The notes beneath the pieces are model-generated. The model did no database searches, was not told where the DNA came from, and saw nothing but the letters and a program-made list of their open reading frames with translations. A stretch of DNA of 64,000 bases, from positions 558,001 through 622,000 of the forward strand of contig NZ_CP114909.1 of NCBI RefSeq assembly GCF_027497355.1, read 5' to 3'. Source of the DNA: Micromonospora sp. WMMA1947 (lineage in GTDB: Bacteria; Actinomycetota; Actinomycetes; Mycobacteriales; Micromonosporaceae). Position numbers and translations under genes: made by a program. The first letter of the stretch is position 1. Each line of letters opens with the position of its first letter. Positions 29,147 through 38,532 of this stretch are shown here, in pieces.

Positions 29147-30094
29147 GTGAACCGTCTCCACCTCCGGCGTGCCGCCGTCCTCACCGCCGGCGCGCTGCTC
29201 GGCCTCGCGGGCGTCGGCACCGTCGCCGGCCCGGCCGCCGCCCACCACCCCGAACCGTCCGGCAGCTACTGCGCCGCCGAGAACGGCACCGTCACCGTGA
29301 CCTGGTCGGTGATCAGCAGCGAGACCGACATCTCCGGCCGCATCACCACTGTCGAATCCACGGTGCCCGGCCCGATCAGCGGCGGGCTGGCGGTCGGCGC
29401 GGAACTCAAGCCGGCCGGCCAGGGCCCGCTGACCGGCACCCAGACCCACACGTTCGCCGGCCCGATCCCGGAGCTGAAGCTGACCGTGGCCGCGCACTGG
29501 GAGCGGGGCCGCAAGTCGCACGACGGCCAGCGCACGGTGGTGGCCCGTCCGGGTCGCGACTGCGCGACGCAGAGCCCGTCACCGTCGCCCAGTACGCCGT
29601 CGAGCCCCACCCCCACGCCGAGCACGCCCGCCTCGCCGACCCCGACGCCGTCGGCGTCCGTCCCGCCGAGCCCGTCCACCCCGCCGACGCCGTCCGCCCC
29701 GCCGGCCGAGCCCGCCGAACCGGTCTTCAAGCTGGACCAGGACTGCGACTCGATGACCTTCATCGTGGAGAACCCGGCCGACGGCATCGCCTTCACCGCC
29801 ACGTTCACCACCGAGAAGGGCGAGAGCAGGAAGCTCGTCTCCGAACCGGGCAAGTCCGGCTCGGTCGAGTTCGCGGCGTACCGGGGCCTCACGGTCACCG
29901 TGAAGTACGACGTGCTCGAAGAGTCCGAGACCATTCCGTACACCGCGCCGCGGGACTGCTCCGGGCAGGGCGGCGGCCTGCCGGTCACCGGCCCGGCCGT
30001 GGGCGCCGTCGCCGGTGGCGCGACGCTGCTGCTGGCCGCCGGCGCGGTGCTGTTCGTGGTGTCCCGTCGCCGCCGGATCCGCTTCACCGCCTGA
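29147..30094 (+). CDS. Secreted protein with LPVTG sorting signal
   Basis: 315 residues, GTG after AGGAG. Signal peptide (LRRAAVLTAGALLGLAGVGTVAGPAAA, residues about 6-32), beta-rich domain to about 145, a Pro/Ser/Thr linker to about 190, second beta domain to about 272, then LPVTG at 278-282, a hydrophobic helix and RRRRIRF. This is a complete cell-wall sorting signal, so a sortase should link it to peptidoglycan. No sortase gene is in the window. Ligand or function not recognisable. Confidence 0.85.
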   Translation: MNRLHLRRAAVLTAGALLGLAGVGTVAGPAAAHHPEPSGSYCAAENGTVTVTWSVISSETDISGRITTVESTVPGPISGGLAVGAELKPAGQGPLTGTQTHTFAGPIPELKLTVAAHWERGRKSHDGQRTVVARPGRDCATQSPSPSPSTPSSPTPTPSTPASPTPTPSASVPPSPSTPPTPSAPPAEPAEPVFKLDQDCDSMTFIVENPADGIAFTATFTTEKGESRKLVSEPGKSGSVEFAAYRGLTVTVKYDVLEESETIPYTAPRDCSGQGGGLPVTGPAVGAVAGGATLLLAAGAVLFVVSRRRRIRFTA

Positions 30095-30119
30095 TCCGCC
30101 GATCTCGCTGATCCGCACC

Positions 30120-30153
30120 GAGGGCGCGTCGACCACCCGGTCGGCGCGCCCTC
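30120..30153. terminator. Bidirectional terminator between convergent genes
   Basis: GAGGGCGCGTCGACC (30120-30134), loop ACCC, GGTCGGCGCGCCCTC (30139-30153): 15-bp stem with one G-U pair, located between two convergent stop codons. Confidence 0.75.
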
Positions 30154-30169
30154 GCCGTGGGTACGGCGG

Positions 30170-31105
30170 TCAGACCGCGTCGAGCACCGACGTGATCGCG
30201 ACCGGATCGACCTCGGCCTGGTTGGTCAGCAGGACGAGCCGCTCGTCGGAGCCGGGCAGCCAGGCGGCGAACGCCTTGTAGCCACCGTTGTCCCCGGAGT
30301 GGTGCAGCGCCCGCCGGCCGGCCAGCGGGCCGACGAAGAACCCGTAGCCGTACGCCTCGTCGGGCCGCCCGGTCGGCGCGTGCGGTGCGGTCATCGCCGC
30401 CACCGAGGCCGGGGCGAGCAGCCGGCCCCGGCGCGGTACGTCGAGCCAGGTGAGCAGGTCCGCCCCGGTGCACCAGACGTCACCCGCGCCCATGCTGACG
30501 GTCTCCAGGTCCCACGACGGCACCGGCCGGCCGCTCTCGTGTCCGGTCGCCACGTCCGGCCGCCCGTCGCCGGCACCGGCGAAGCTGCCCGTCATGCCCA
30601 GCGGCGCGAAGACCTCCTCGGCGAGGAAATCGGCGTACGGCCGGTCGGCCACCCGCTCGACGGTCCGGGCCAGCAACACGTAGCCGGGGCTGCTGTAGTG
30701 CCACCCGGTTCCGGGCCGGAACAGTGGCGGCAGCGCCGCGAACCGGTCGAGCAGGTCGTCCGGCTCGGCCGGCCCGTGCAGGTCGATCGCCGGGTAGTCC
30801 TCCCAGTGGCCCAGGCCGGACGTGTGGGTGAGCAGGTGGTGCAGCGTGATGCCGGACCACTGCGGCGGCGGCGTGCCGGGCAGCCACCGGGTGACCGGGT
30901 CGGACAGGCTCACCGCTCCCCGCTCGGCGAGCAGCAGCACCGCCACTGCGGCCATCTGCTTGCTGATCGAGGCGATCTGGAACCGCGTCGCCGGGGTGCA
31001 GCGCCGGCCGGACGCCTCGTCGGCGACTCCGGCGACCCGGTCCACCAGAAGCTCGTCACCTCGGGCCAGAAGCAGCACACCGCGTTCGGGTGATGGTGTC
31101 GACAT
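30170..31105 (-). CDS. Serine hydrolase of the beta-lactamase class C/esterase family
   Basis: 311 residues from ATG 31105 (a GTG 18 bp upstream is possible). Catalytic SxxK is S46-I-S-K49, the second motif is WHYSSPGY and the third HSGDNGGY, the layout of penicillin-binding-protein-like esterases and D-aminopeptidases. No signal peptide, so probably cytoplasmic and not a resistance beta-lactamase. Substrate unknown. Convergent with the LPVTG gene. Confidence 0.85.
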   Translation of the reverse strand: MSTPSPERGVLLLARGDELLVDRVAGVADEASGRRCTPATRFQIASISKQMAAVAVLLLAERGAVSLSDPVTRWLPGTPPPQWSGITLHHLLTHTSGLGHWEDYPAIDLHGPAEPDDLLDRFAALPPLFRPGTGWHYSSPGYVLLARTVERVADRPYADFLAEEVFAPLGMTGSFAGAGDGRPDVATGHESGRPVPSWDLETVSMGAGDVWCTGADLLTWLDVPRRGRLLAPASVAAMTAPHAPTGRPDEAYGYGFFVGPLAGRRALHHSGDNGGYKAFAAWLPGSDERLVLLTNQAEVDPVAITSVLDAV

Positions 31106-31164
31106 CTGCGCGAGCCTAGGCACACGACGTGCGTGCCGCTGCCCCGCGACCGCGCCGGCCGCCG

Positions 31165-33366
31165 TCAGCCCTTCTCCAGGTATTCGGCGCGTTCCTCGTC
31201 GACGAGCGCGGCCACCGACGCCGCCAGCGCCGGGTGCCGGGCCAGATCCGGGTCGTCCTCGACCAGTTCGATCGCCTCGGCCCGCGCGTCGCGGATCAGC
31301 TCGGCGTCGCGCAGCAACGACAGCAGCCGCAGGTGCGAGCGCCGGCCGGACTGGGTCGCGCCGAGCACGTCACCCTCGCGGCGCTGCTCCAGGTCGAGTT
31401 CGGCGAGCTTGAACCCGTCGGTGGTGGAGGCCACCGCGTCCAGCCGCTCCCGCGCGGACGAACCCTCGGCCGCCTCGGTCACCAGCAGGCAGAGACCGGC
31501 CGCCGAACCCCGGCCGACCCGGCCGCGCAACTGGTGCAGCTGGGAGACGCCGAACCGGTCGGCGTCCAGCACGATCATCACCGTCGCGTTCGGCACGTTC
31601 ACGCCGACCTCGACCACAGTGGTCGCGACGAGCACGTCCAGCTCGCCGTCGGCGAAGGCGCGCATCACCGTGTCCTTCTCGTCGGCCGGCAGCCGCCCGT
31701 GCAGCACCCCGATCCGCAGCCCGTGCAGCGGCCCCTCGGCCAGCAGCGGCGCCACCTCGGTCACCGCCAGCGGCGGCCGGCGGCCGTTGTCGTCCTCCCG
31801 CGGCGCCTCCTCGTCCGACACCGGGCCCTCGCCGATGCGCGGGCACACCACGTACGCCTGGTGGCCCTTGGCGACCTCCTCGCGCAGCCGGCGCCAGGCC
31901 CGGTCGAGGAACGCCGGCTTCTCGGCGGCCGGGACCACGTGCGAGGCGATCGGCGAGCGGCCCTGCGGTAGCTGGGACAGCGTGGAGGTCTCCAGATCGC
32001 CGTAGACGGTCATGGCCACGGTGCGCGGGATCGGGGTGGCCGTCATGACCAGCACGTGCGGCGGCTGCTCGGCCTTGGCGCGCAGCGCGTCGCGCTGCTC
32101 CACGCCGAAGCGGTGCTGCTCGTCCACCACCACCAGGCCGAGGTCGTGGAAGTCGACGCCCTCGTAGAGCAGGGCGTGCGTGCCGAGCACGATGCCGGCG
32201 CGGCCCTCGGCCACCTCGGCCAGTGCCCGGCGCCGGGCCGCCGCGCCGAGCGAGCCGGTGATCAGCTCCACCCGCGTGGCGTCGTCGGCGGCACCCAGCT
32301 CACCGGCCCGGCCGAGCGGGCCGAGCAGGTCGAGGATGCCCCGGTGGTGCTGGGCGGCGAGCACCTCGGTCGGGGCCAGCAGCGCGGCCTGCCCACCGGC
32401 GTCGACCACCTGGAGCATGGCGCGCAGCGCGACCACCGTCTTGCCGGAACCCACCTCGCCCTGGAGCAGCCGGTGCATCGGGTGCGCCCGGGCCAGGTCG
32501 GCGGCGATCTCCCGCCCGACGACCTGCTGGCCGGAGGTCAGCTCGTACGGCAGCCGGGCGTCGAACGCGTCGAGCAGCCCGCCCGCCTTCGCCGGCCGGG
32601 CCCGCCCCGGCGACGCCGCCGCCCGGTGCTTGCGCTGCACCAGCGTGAGCTGCACGGCGAACGCCTCGTCCCACTTCAGCCGGCGGCGGGCCCGGTAGAG
32701 CGCCTCCTTGCTGGTCGGACGGTGGATCTCGCGCAGCGCGGTGCCGATGTCGGCCAGGTTGCGGGTGGCCCGCACGGTGGCCGGCAACGGGTCCTCGGGC
32801 GGGGTGAACGTGTCGAGCACGACGCGCACGCAGCGGGCGATCACCCAAGTCGGCACCGCCGCCGCGGCCGGGTAGACCGGGATCAGCGCCCCGGCGAACT
32901 CCTCGACCTCCTCGTTCGCCGCCGCCTCGCCCTCGCCGCCCTCGCCGAGCAGGACGTACTCCGGGCCGTTGAGCTGGCGCTTCCCCCGGAACTCGGTCAC
33001 CTTGCCGGCGAACAACCCCCACCGGCCCGGCCGCAGCTCCCGCTCCCGCCACGCCTGGTTGCCGAAGAACGTGCAGGTGAGCACGCCGCCGGAGCCGTCG
33101 CCGACGGTCACCTCCAGCAGGTTGCCGCGCCGCTGACGCATCGGGCGGACCGCGGTGCGCTGCACCTGGGCCAGCACCGTGACCTGCTCCCCCACGTCGA
33201 GCGAACGGATGTCGGTGTGCTCGCCGCGTTCGTCGTACCGGCGCGGGAAGTGGTAGATCAGGTCGCCCGCGGTGTGCAGGTCGAGGTGCCCGGCCAGCGC
33301 CTTCGCGGTGCGATCGCCGACCAGCTTCTTCAGCGGCGTGTCCACGGTGGCCGCTTCACTCGTCAT
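31165..33366 (-). CDS. recG: ATP-dependent DNA helicase RecG
   Basis: Branch-migrating helicase that remodels stalled forks. 733 residues: N-terminal wedge OB domain (about 60-150), Walker A GEVGSGKTVVALRA, DEQH box VVVDEQHRFGV, motif III MTATPIPRT, and C-terminal helicase half with QLHQLRGRVGRG. Slight insertion of acidic residues around EEAPREDDNGRR in the C half. ATG 33366 overlaps the DAK2 gene stop by 4 bp. Confidence 0.96.
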   Translation of the reverse strand: MTSEAATVDTPLKKLVGDRTAKALAGHLDLHTAGDLIYHFPRRYDERGEHTDIRSLDVGEQVTVLAQVQRTAVRPMRQRRGNLLEVTVGDGSGGVLTCTFFGNQAWRERELRPGRWGLFAGKVTEFRGKRQLNGPEYVLLGEGGEGEAAANEEVEEFAGALIPVYPAAAAVPTWVIARCVRVVLDTFTPPEDPLPATVRATRNLADIGTALREIHRPTSKEALYRARRRLKWDEAFAVQLTLVQRKHRAAASPGRARPAKAGGLLDAFDARLPYELTSGQQVVGREIAADLARAHPMHRLLQGEVGSGKTVVALRAMLQVVDAGGQAALLAPTEVLAAQHHRGILDLLGPLGRAGELGAADDATRVELITGSLGAAARRRALAEVAEGRAGIVLGTHALLYEGVDFHDLGLVVVDEQHRFGVEQRDALRAKAEQPPHVLVMTATPIPRTVAMTVYGDLETSTLSQLPQGRSPIASHVVPAAEKPAFLDRAWRRLREEVAKGHQAYVVCPRIGEGPVSDEEAPREDDNGRRPPLAVTEVAPLLAEGPLHGLRIGVLHGRLPADEKDTVMRAFADGELDVLVATTVVEVGVNVPNATVMIVLDADRFGVSQLHQLRGRVGRGSAAGLCLLVTEAAEGSSARERLDAVASTTDGFKLAELDLEQRREGDVLGATQSGRRSHLRLLSLLRDAELIRDARAEAIELVEDDPDLARHPALAASVAALVDEERAEYLEKG

Positions 33367-34970
33367 TCGACCCCCACCAGGAGCGGATAGTGCGGCTGCC
33401 CGCCCTCGTACGCCTGCACCTCGACGAACGGCCAGGCCCCCTCGACATGCGCGCGGACCCGGTCGGCCAGCCCGGCCGGCGCGTCAGCGCCGCAGAGCAG
33501 CGTGACCAGTTCGCCGCCACCGCCGAGCATCCGGTCCACCACGGCGGTGCAGGTGTCGACCAGATCCTGCCCGATCAGGTGCACCTCGCCCTCGACCAGG
33601 GCCAGCACGTCACCCGGGCGGGCCGGCCCGGCGACCGTCAGTGCCTCCCGGGCGGCATGGCAGACCTCCGCGTACCGGCAGGCGCCGGCCGCCTCGGCCA
33701 TCGCGATCACGTCGTCCTCGAACCGCCGCTTCGGATCGCGGACGGCCAGCGCCGCGAGCGCCTGCACCGGCGAGCGGGTGGGCACCACGCTCACCTTCAC
33801 GCCGAGGCCGTGCGCCTCCCGGGCGGCCGCGCTCGCCACCGACTGCGTGTTCGGGTCGTTCGGCAGCACCACCACCCGGGCGGCGCCGGTGGCCCGGATC
33901 GCGTCGAGCAGCTCACCCGTGGACGGGTTGGCGGGCACCACCACGGCACCCTCGGCGGCGAACAGCTCCGCGATGCCCGCGCCGGTGGCCACCACCACGG
34001 CGGCCCGCCCCTCGGGCAGCGGCACCTGCGGCGCCGGGGCGGCCTGGTCGGCGAAGCGGGTCACGCTGATCCGGTGCGGACGGCCGGCGACCACGCCCGC
34101 CTCGACCGCCGCCCCGATGTCGTTGACGTGCACGTGCACGTTCCAGGTGCCGGCGCCGTCGCCGACGATCGCCAGGGAGTCGCCGAGCGCGTCCAGTTCG
34201 GCACGCAGCCGCGCCACCGCCTCGTCGCCTGCCTCGAGCAGATACTGCACCTCGTAGGCGTACGCGTCGGAACCGCTCTCCCGCACCGCCGTGGCCGGCG
34301 CGCGGCGGGCGGGTGGCGCGGGCACCGGCTGCCCCGGGCTCTCCCCCGTGATCACCTCGACCAGCGCGTCCAGCAGCAGGCACAGGCCGCGCCCGCCGGC
34401 GTCGACCACGCCCGCGCGGGCCAGCTCCGGCAACTGCTCGGGGGTACGCGCCAGCGCGTGCGCCGCCGCCTCGGCCGCGGCCCGGGCCACGGCGCGCAGG
34501 TCGTCGCTGTCCGCCCGGCGGGCCGCGTGCGCCGCGGCGGCCACCACGCTGAGCAGCGTGCCCTCGACCGGCCGGGCCACCGCGGCGTACGCGGCGGTGG
34601 TGGCGTCGGCCAGCGCGTCGGCGAGCTGCCGCCCGCGCACCGCGGGCACGGCGGCGAGCGTGTCGGCGAGACCGCGCAGGATCTGCGAGAGGATCACGCC
34701 GGAGTTGCCGCGCGCCCCGAGCAGCGCGCCCCGGGCCATCAGCCGCAGCGCGTGCCCGTGCGGGGTGTGCCCGTCGTCGGGGAGCGTGCCGAGGTCCATG
34801 GCCAGCGCCTGCTGGGCCGAGGTGAGCGTGAGCACCAGGTTGGTGCCGGTGTCGCCGTCGGGCACCGGATAGACGTTGAGGTCGTCGATCTCGCCCTGGT
34901 GGGCGCGGAGGGCTGTGAGCCCGCTCGCGCACCAGCGGCGTACCGCTGCGGCGTCGAGGGTCTCCAGCAC
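33363..34970 (-). CDS. DAK2-domain protein (FakA/YloV-like)
   Basis: 535 residues from GTG 34970 (an in-frame GTG at 35000 adds ten). N-terminal DAK2 domain: LNVYPVPDGDTGTNL holds the Mg-ATP aspartates, followed by GARGNSGVILSQ and DAGGRG. The C-terminal half resembles DegV/FakB-type and DUF1949-like regions (VNDIGAAVEAG, ANPSTGELLDAI, VLPNDPNTQS). FakA in firmicutes phosphorylates fatty acids bound to FakB; function in actinobacteria is untested. The DAK2-recG order is conserved (Rv2974c/Rv2975c-recG in M. tuberculosis). Confidence 0.88.
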   Translation of the reverse strand: MLETLDAAAVRRWCASGLTALRAHQGEIDDLNVYPVPDGDTGTNLVLTLTSAQQALAMDLGTLPDDGHTPHGHALRLMARGALLGARGNSGVILSQILRGLADTLAAVPAVRGRQLADALADATTAAYAAVARPVEGTLLSVVAAAAHAARRADSDDLRAVARAAAEAAAHALARTPEQLPELARAGVVDAGGRGLCLLLDALVEVITGESPGQPVPAPPARRAPATAVRESGSDAYAYEVQYLLEAGDEAVARLRAELDALGDSLAIVGDGAGTWNVHVHVNDIGAAVEAGVVAGRPHRISVTRFADQAAPAPQVPLPEGRAAVVVATGAGIAELFAAEGAVVVPANPSTGELLDAIRATGAARVVVLPNDPNTQSVASAAAREAHGLGVKVSVVPTRSPVQALAALAVRDPKRRFEDDVIAMAEAAGACRYAEVCHAAREALTVAGPARPGDVLALVEGEVHLIGQDLVDTCTAVVDRMLGGGGELVTLLCGADAPAGLADRVRAHVEGAWPFVEVQAYEGGQPHYPLLVGVE

Positions 34971-35086
34971 GTCGGGAAGCCTACTGGCGCACACCGACAC
35001 GCGCCGGGGTCGGCCGCCGCGTGTCCGCCCCGGCCGACGGCCCGGCCGGGACGCCGGTACGCTGGGTGGGCTCGCGAAAGGGCCGG

Positions 35087-35116
35087 TTGGGCGTACCGAC
35101 TGTCATCGGGTAACCT
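35087..35116 (+). promoter_or_regulatory. Candidate rpmB promoter
   Basis: TTGGGC (35087-35092), 18-bp spacer, TAACCT (35111-35116), then about 60 bp to the rpmB start. The -10 overlaps an imperfect palindrome GGTAACCT/AGGTTGCC (35109-35128). Confidence 0.4.
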
Positions 35117-35180
35117 GACCAGGTTGCCCGGGCAGCGCCTGGCGGCGACCTCATGAACGTTTCAATCCCAGGAGTATCCC

Positions 35181-35372
35181 GTGGCTAGCGTGTGCGACGT
35201 CTGTGGCAAGGGGCCGGGCTTCGGCCACAACGTGTCCCACTCGCACCGGCGGACCAACCGCCGCTGGAACCCGAACATCCAGTCGGTGCGCACCCCGGCC
35301 GGTGGCGGCAACACCAAGAAGTTGAAGGTCTGCACCTCGTGCATCAAGGCCGGCAAGGTCACCCGCGCCTGA
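35181..35372 (+). CDS. rpmB: 50S ribosomal protein L28 (zinc-ribbon form)
   Basis: 63 residues, GTG start after [25 protein letters not shown] and [14 protein letters not shown] carry two CxxC pairs, the zinc-binding form; zinc-independent paralogues lack them. Divergent from the DAK2-recG operon as in many bacteria. A terminator hairpin follows. Confidence 0.96.
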   Translation: MASVCDVCGKGPGFGHNVSHSHRRTNRRWNPNIQSVRTPAGGGNTKKLKVCTSCIKAGKVTRA

Positions 35373-35402
35373 CGCGGTAGCGCCACCGGAACATCGTCGG
35401 TC

Positions 35403-35431
35403 GCCGGCGGATCCCTTCGGGGTCCGCCGGC
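35403..35431 (+). terminator. rpmB terminator
   Basis: GCCGGCGGATCCC, loop TTCG, GGGTCCGCCGGC with one bulged base, then TTCT. Lies 31 bp after the rpmB stop. Confidence 0.7.
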
Positions 35432-35582
35432 TTCTGTCGTGTCCCGGCGGCCCGTCGCCCGGTATCCACCGACCCGCGCCGCACCCCTGACCGACCGTAC
35501 GGCGACCCACTGGTACGAGCCGGTTAGGGTGCTGCTGCGCCGGCCTTCCGGTTTCCGGCGCGAGCCGTGGGGAGGGTGACCG

Positions 35583-36839
35583 GTGGACCTCGATCTGGGT
35601 CGCGAGCAACTGGTGGTCGTGGGCGCGTCGTTCGGCTCACTGAGCTGGTTCGACCAGCACCTGCCGGCCGGCACCGTGGTGCTCGTCGAGGAGCCGGACG
35701 TGATCGCCCGCCGCGGCCTGGCCCGGTTCGCCGAGCGGCTGCCGATGATCGGGCGCCTCGTCGCCGCCGAGTACCAGACCGGCTTCGACCCCGACGACCT
35801 GCTCGCCCGCGAGCCCGCCCTGGCCGACGCCCGGCTGGTCCTGCCCGGCCTGGAGTACGCGGTCGGGGCCGCCGCCCGGCTCGCCGAACGGCTCGGGCTG
35901 CCCGGCGCCGGCGCGGAGGCCGCGGACGTCTTCTCCGACAAGCACCGGATGCGGCTGCTCGCCGACCGGATCGGGCTGGCCAACCCCGCCTACGAGCTGG
36001 TCGACGACCCGGCGCGGGCGATGGAGTTCGCGCAGGCGCACGGCGGCCGGTGCGTGCTCAAGCCCACCCGCCGCTCCGGCAGCCTGGGCGTGCAGCTGAT
36101 CACCGACCCGGCCGAGGTGCCGGCCCGCTGGGCGGCCAGCGCCGCCCCGCCCGACCCGGACGAGGCCACCGAGCGCGGCCTGCCCACCGGTGTGCTGGTC
36201 GAGGAACTGCTCGTCGGCTCCGAGCACAGCGTGGAGCTGCTCGTGGCCGAGGGCGACGTGGTCTTCGCCAACGTCACGGACAAGCGGATCGCCGGCGGGC
36301 GCTACCCGGTCGAGACCGGCCACACCGTGCCGTCCGCGCTGCCCGCCGACGCGCGTGACGCGCTGCGCGCCGCCGCGGTACGCCTCGCCGAGGCGTCCGG
36401 CTTCCGGAGCGGCGTGCTGCACAGCGAGTGGATCCTCGCCGACGGGGTGCCGACGCTGGTGGAGTGCGCGGCCCGGATGCCGGGCGACATGATCCCGGCG
36501 CTCATCTCGATCGCCTACGAGCGGGAGTTCATCGAGGCGTACCTGCGGATCCTGCGCGGTGAACGCCCGGCGCTGCCGGCGCGGGCGACCGGCGCGGCGG
36601 CGGTCGAGTTCCTGATCGCGCCGCCCGGCCGGGTCACCGCCGTGGACGGCAGGCGCGACGCGCTGCGCGCGCCGGGCGTGCTCGACGTGCAGGTGGAGAC
36701 GAAGGTCGGTCAGACAGTGCCGGAGCTGCTCTCCTCGGCGCACCGCAGCGGGCACCTGATGGCCTGGGGCGCGACCCCGGACGAGGCGGCGGACGCCGCG
36801 CGTCGCGCCGCCGGGGCGATCCGCATCTCGGTGGGCTAG
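35583..36839 (+). CDS. ATP-grasp domain enzyme of unknown substrate
   Basis: 418 residues, GTG after GGGGAGG. An N-terminal pre-ATP-grasp Rossmann-like part (VVVGASFGSLSW), then the ATP-grasp fold: DKHRMRLLADRIGLANP, CVLKPTRRSGSLGVQLI (ATP-binding Lys), VEELLVGSEHSVELLVAEG and HSEWILADGVPTLVECAARMPGD (split at about 280-302) with metal-binding Glu. Closest to biotin-carboxylase/CPSase-like ligases of the amino-acid ligase type. It probably joins an acid to an amine with ATP. Its stop and the convergent GNAT stop share one CTAG. Confidence 0.82.
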   Translation: MDLDLGREQLVVVGASFGSLSWFDQHLPAGTVVLVEEPDVIARRGLARFAERLPMIGRLVAAEYQTGFDPDDLLAREPALADARLVLPGLEYAVGAAARLAERLGLPGAGAEAADVFSDKHRMRLLADRIGLANPAYELVDDPARAMEFAQAHGGRCVLKPTRRSGSLGVQLITDPAEVPARWAASAAPPDPDEATERGLPTGVLVEELLVGSEHSVELLVAEGDVVFANVTDKRIAGGRYPVETGHTVPSALPADARDALRAAAVRLAEASGFRSGVLHSEWILADGVPTLVECAARMPGDMIPALISIAYEREFIEAYLRILRGERPALPARATGAAAVEFLIAPPGRVTAVDGRRDALRAPGVLDVQVETKVGQTVPELLSSAHRSGHLMAWGATPDEAADAARRAAGAIRISVG

Positions 36840-37303
36840 AGGGTACGGCCGAACGACAGGCAGCCCGGGGCGTCCTTGTAGAAGCCGAAGTTCGGGATCA
36901 GCTCGTAGCCCGCCGAGGTGTACATGGCGATCGCCTCGGGTTGCTTGTCGCCGCACTCCAGCACGATCCGCTTGCGGCCGTGGTCGCGGGCGGACCGCTC
37001 GACCGCGCCGAGCACCGCGCGGGCCACGCCCCGGCCCCGGGCCGCCGGGTCGGTGTACATCCGCTTCAGCTCGGCCGTGTCGCCGTCCTCGCCGTGACTG
37101 CGCCAGCCGCCGCAGCCCACCGGACGCCCGTCCAGGTAGGCGACGAGGAACACGCCCTCCGGCGGGGTGAACTCGGCCGCGTCGACGGGGGTCTCGTCGC
37201 CGCTGCCGCCGTACCGGGCGCCGAGGTCGGCCAGCGCCGCCCGGATCAGCGCCTGCGACTCGGGCGCGTCGAAGCGCCGCTCCCGGATCTCGATCTCGCT
37301 CAC
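36836..37303 (-). CDS. GNAT-family N-acetyltransferase
   Basis: 155 residues with a central acetyl-CoA site: LKRMYTDPAARGRGVARAVL (R-G-x-G-V/A) and the strand KRIVLECGDKQPEAIAMYTSAGY. Single GNAT domain, typical length. Convergent with and touching the ATP-grasp gene, leaving no room for a terminator. Substrate unknown. Confidence 0.88.
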   Translation of the reverse strand: MSEIEIRERRFDAPESQALIRAALADLGARYGGSGDETPVDAAEFTPPEGVFLVAYLDGRPVGCGGWRSHGEDGDTAELKRMYTDPAARGRGVARAVLGAVERSARDHGRKRIVLECGDKQPEAIAMYTSAGYELIPNFGFYKDAPGCLSFGRTL

Positions 37304-37380
37304 CGTGCCAGGTTACGACCGCCGCGGGCCCGGCCCCGGCCCGGCGGCCCGCGGTCGGACGCAGATCACTCCGCCGTGCC

Positions 37381-37436
37381 GCGGCTGTGCCGGCTATTCC
37401 GCTCTGCGGCGGCTGTGCCGGCTATTCCGCTCTGCG
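37381..37436. repeat. 28-bp exact tandem duplication at the thiL 3' end
   Basis: Two identical adjacent copies (37381-37408 and 37409-37436) beginning GCGGCTGTGCCGGCTATTCC. The second copy includes the thiL stop codon and last codons; the first is a duplicate just beyond the stop. Each copy contains an imperfect palindrome around GCCGGC, and the thiL end adds TTCCGCAGAGCGGAA. Confidence 0.9.
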
Positions 37437-38369
37437 GAAGTGGTCCCAGCCGCGCGGGCCGCTGTAGGCGGCGCCGTCGACGGTGACCCCGGCGCCGGCC
37501 GCCACCCGCCCGACCGGCCGCCACCCGTCGGGCAGCGCGGCGTCCGCCGGGAACGTCGCCGCCAGCGCGTGGTCCTCGCCGCCGGCCAGGATCCAGGTGT
37601 ACGGGTCGACGCCGAGCGCCTGCGCCGCGTCCCGCATCTGCCGGGGCACCTCGAACGCCTCGCGGCTCAGGTCGATCGCCACGCCGCTGGCGGTCGCCAC
37701 GTGCCCGAGGTCGGCCAGCAGCCCGTCCGACACGTCGATCATGGCGGTGGCCCCGGCGGCGGCTGCGGCCGGTCCGGCGGCGTACGGCACCTCGGGGCGG
37801 CGGAACGCCTCGACCAGCAGGCGGGGCGTGCGGAAGCCCCGGGAGAGCACGGTGTAGCCCGCCGCCGACCAGCCGGTACGCCCGGCCAGCGCCACCACGT
37901 CGCCGGACCGGGCGCCGGAGCGGACCACCGGGGCGCGGCCGGCCAGGTCGCCGAGCGCCGTCACCGCGATGGTGAGCGTCGGGCTGCCGGACATGTCCCC
38001 GCCGACCACGCTCGCGCCGACGAGCGCCGCCTCCGCGCCCAGCCCGTCGGCCAGCTCCTCGGCCCAGGCCGGGTCCAGCTCGGCCGGCATGCAGAGCGCG
38101 ACGAGCAGCGCGGTCGGGGTGGCGCCCATGGCGGCGATGTCGGCGAGGTTGGCCGCCGCCGCCCGGTGTCCCACGTCCCGCGCCGACGACCAGTCCCGGC
38201 GGAAGTGCCGCCCCTCCACCAGCACGTCGGTCGAGGCGACCACCCGCCGGTCCGGCGCCGCCACCACCGCGCCGTCGTCGCCGGGGCCGAGCAGGCAGCT
38301 CTGTCCCTGTGCCAGCCGGGCGGTCACCCGGTCGATCAGGCCGAACTCGCCGACATCAGTGACAGTCAT
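37422..38369 (-). CDS. thiL: Thiamine-monophosphate kinase
   Basis: Phosphorylates thiamine phosphate to thiamine diphosphate. 315 residues from ATG 38369; motifs GPGDDGAVVAAPDRRVVAS, RAAAANLADIAAMGATP, VVGGDMSGSP and IDVSDGLLADLGH are those of ThiL. In M. tuberculosis ung precedes thiL; here ung is absent and rpmB, ATP-grasp and GNAT genes intervene. Upstream gap 38370-38532 is divergent to the Lrp-type gene. Confidence 0.95.
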   Translation of the reverse strand: MTVTDVGEFGLIDRVTARLAQGQSCLLGPGDDGAVVAAPDRRVVASTDVLVEGRHFRRDWSSARDVGHRAAAANLADIAAMGATPTALLVALCMPAELDPAWAEELADGLGAEAALVGASVVGGDMSGSPTLTIAVTALGDLAGRAPVVRSGARSGDVVALAGRTGWSAAGYTVLSRGFRTPRLLVEAFRRPEVPYAAGPAAAAAGATAMIDVSDGLLADLGHVATASGVAIDLSREAFEVPRQMRDAAQALGVDPYTWILAGGEDHALAATFPADAALPDGWRPVGRVAAGAGVTVDGAAYSGPRGWDHFRRAE

Positions 38370-38532
38370 TCCGTCCCCTCGCTCCGCTGCGTCGTTCCGC
38401 ACGTCCCACCCCTGTCCGTACCGGCGTGTGCTCGCTCACCGCGTCCGACCGGCAACCGATAGGGATCACGGCCGCTCAGTACGGTAGTTTCACCCTTCGG
38501 GTCGCCCGGAGGCGACGGACGGAGGTCGAGTC

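Noticed and set aside
30170..31105. Antibiotic-resistance beta-lactamase
   Set aside because: No signal peptide and motifs fit esterase/peptidase members of the family; resistance is not supported.
37304..38532. TPP riboswitch near thiL
   Set aside because: No CUGAGA or GAAC-type TPP core found on either side; thiL is usually not TPP-regulated.
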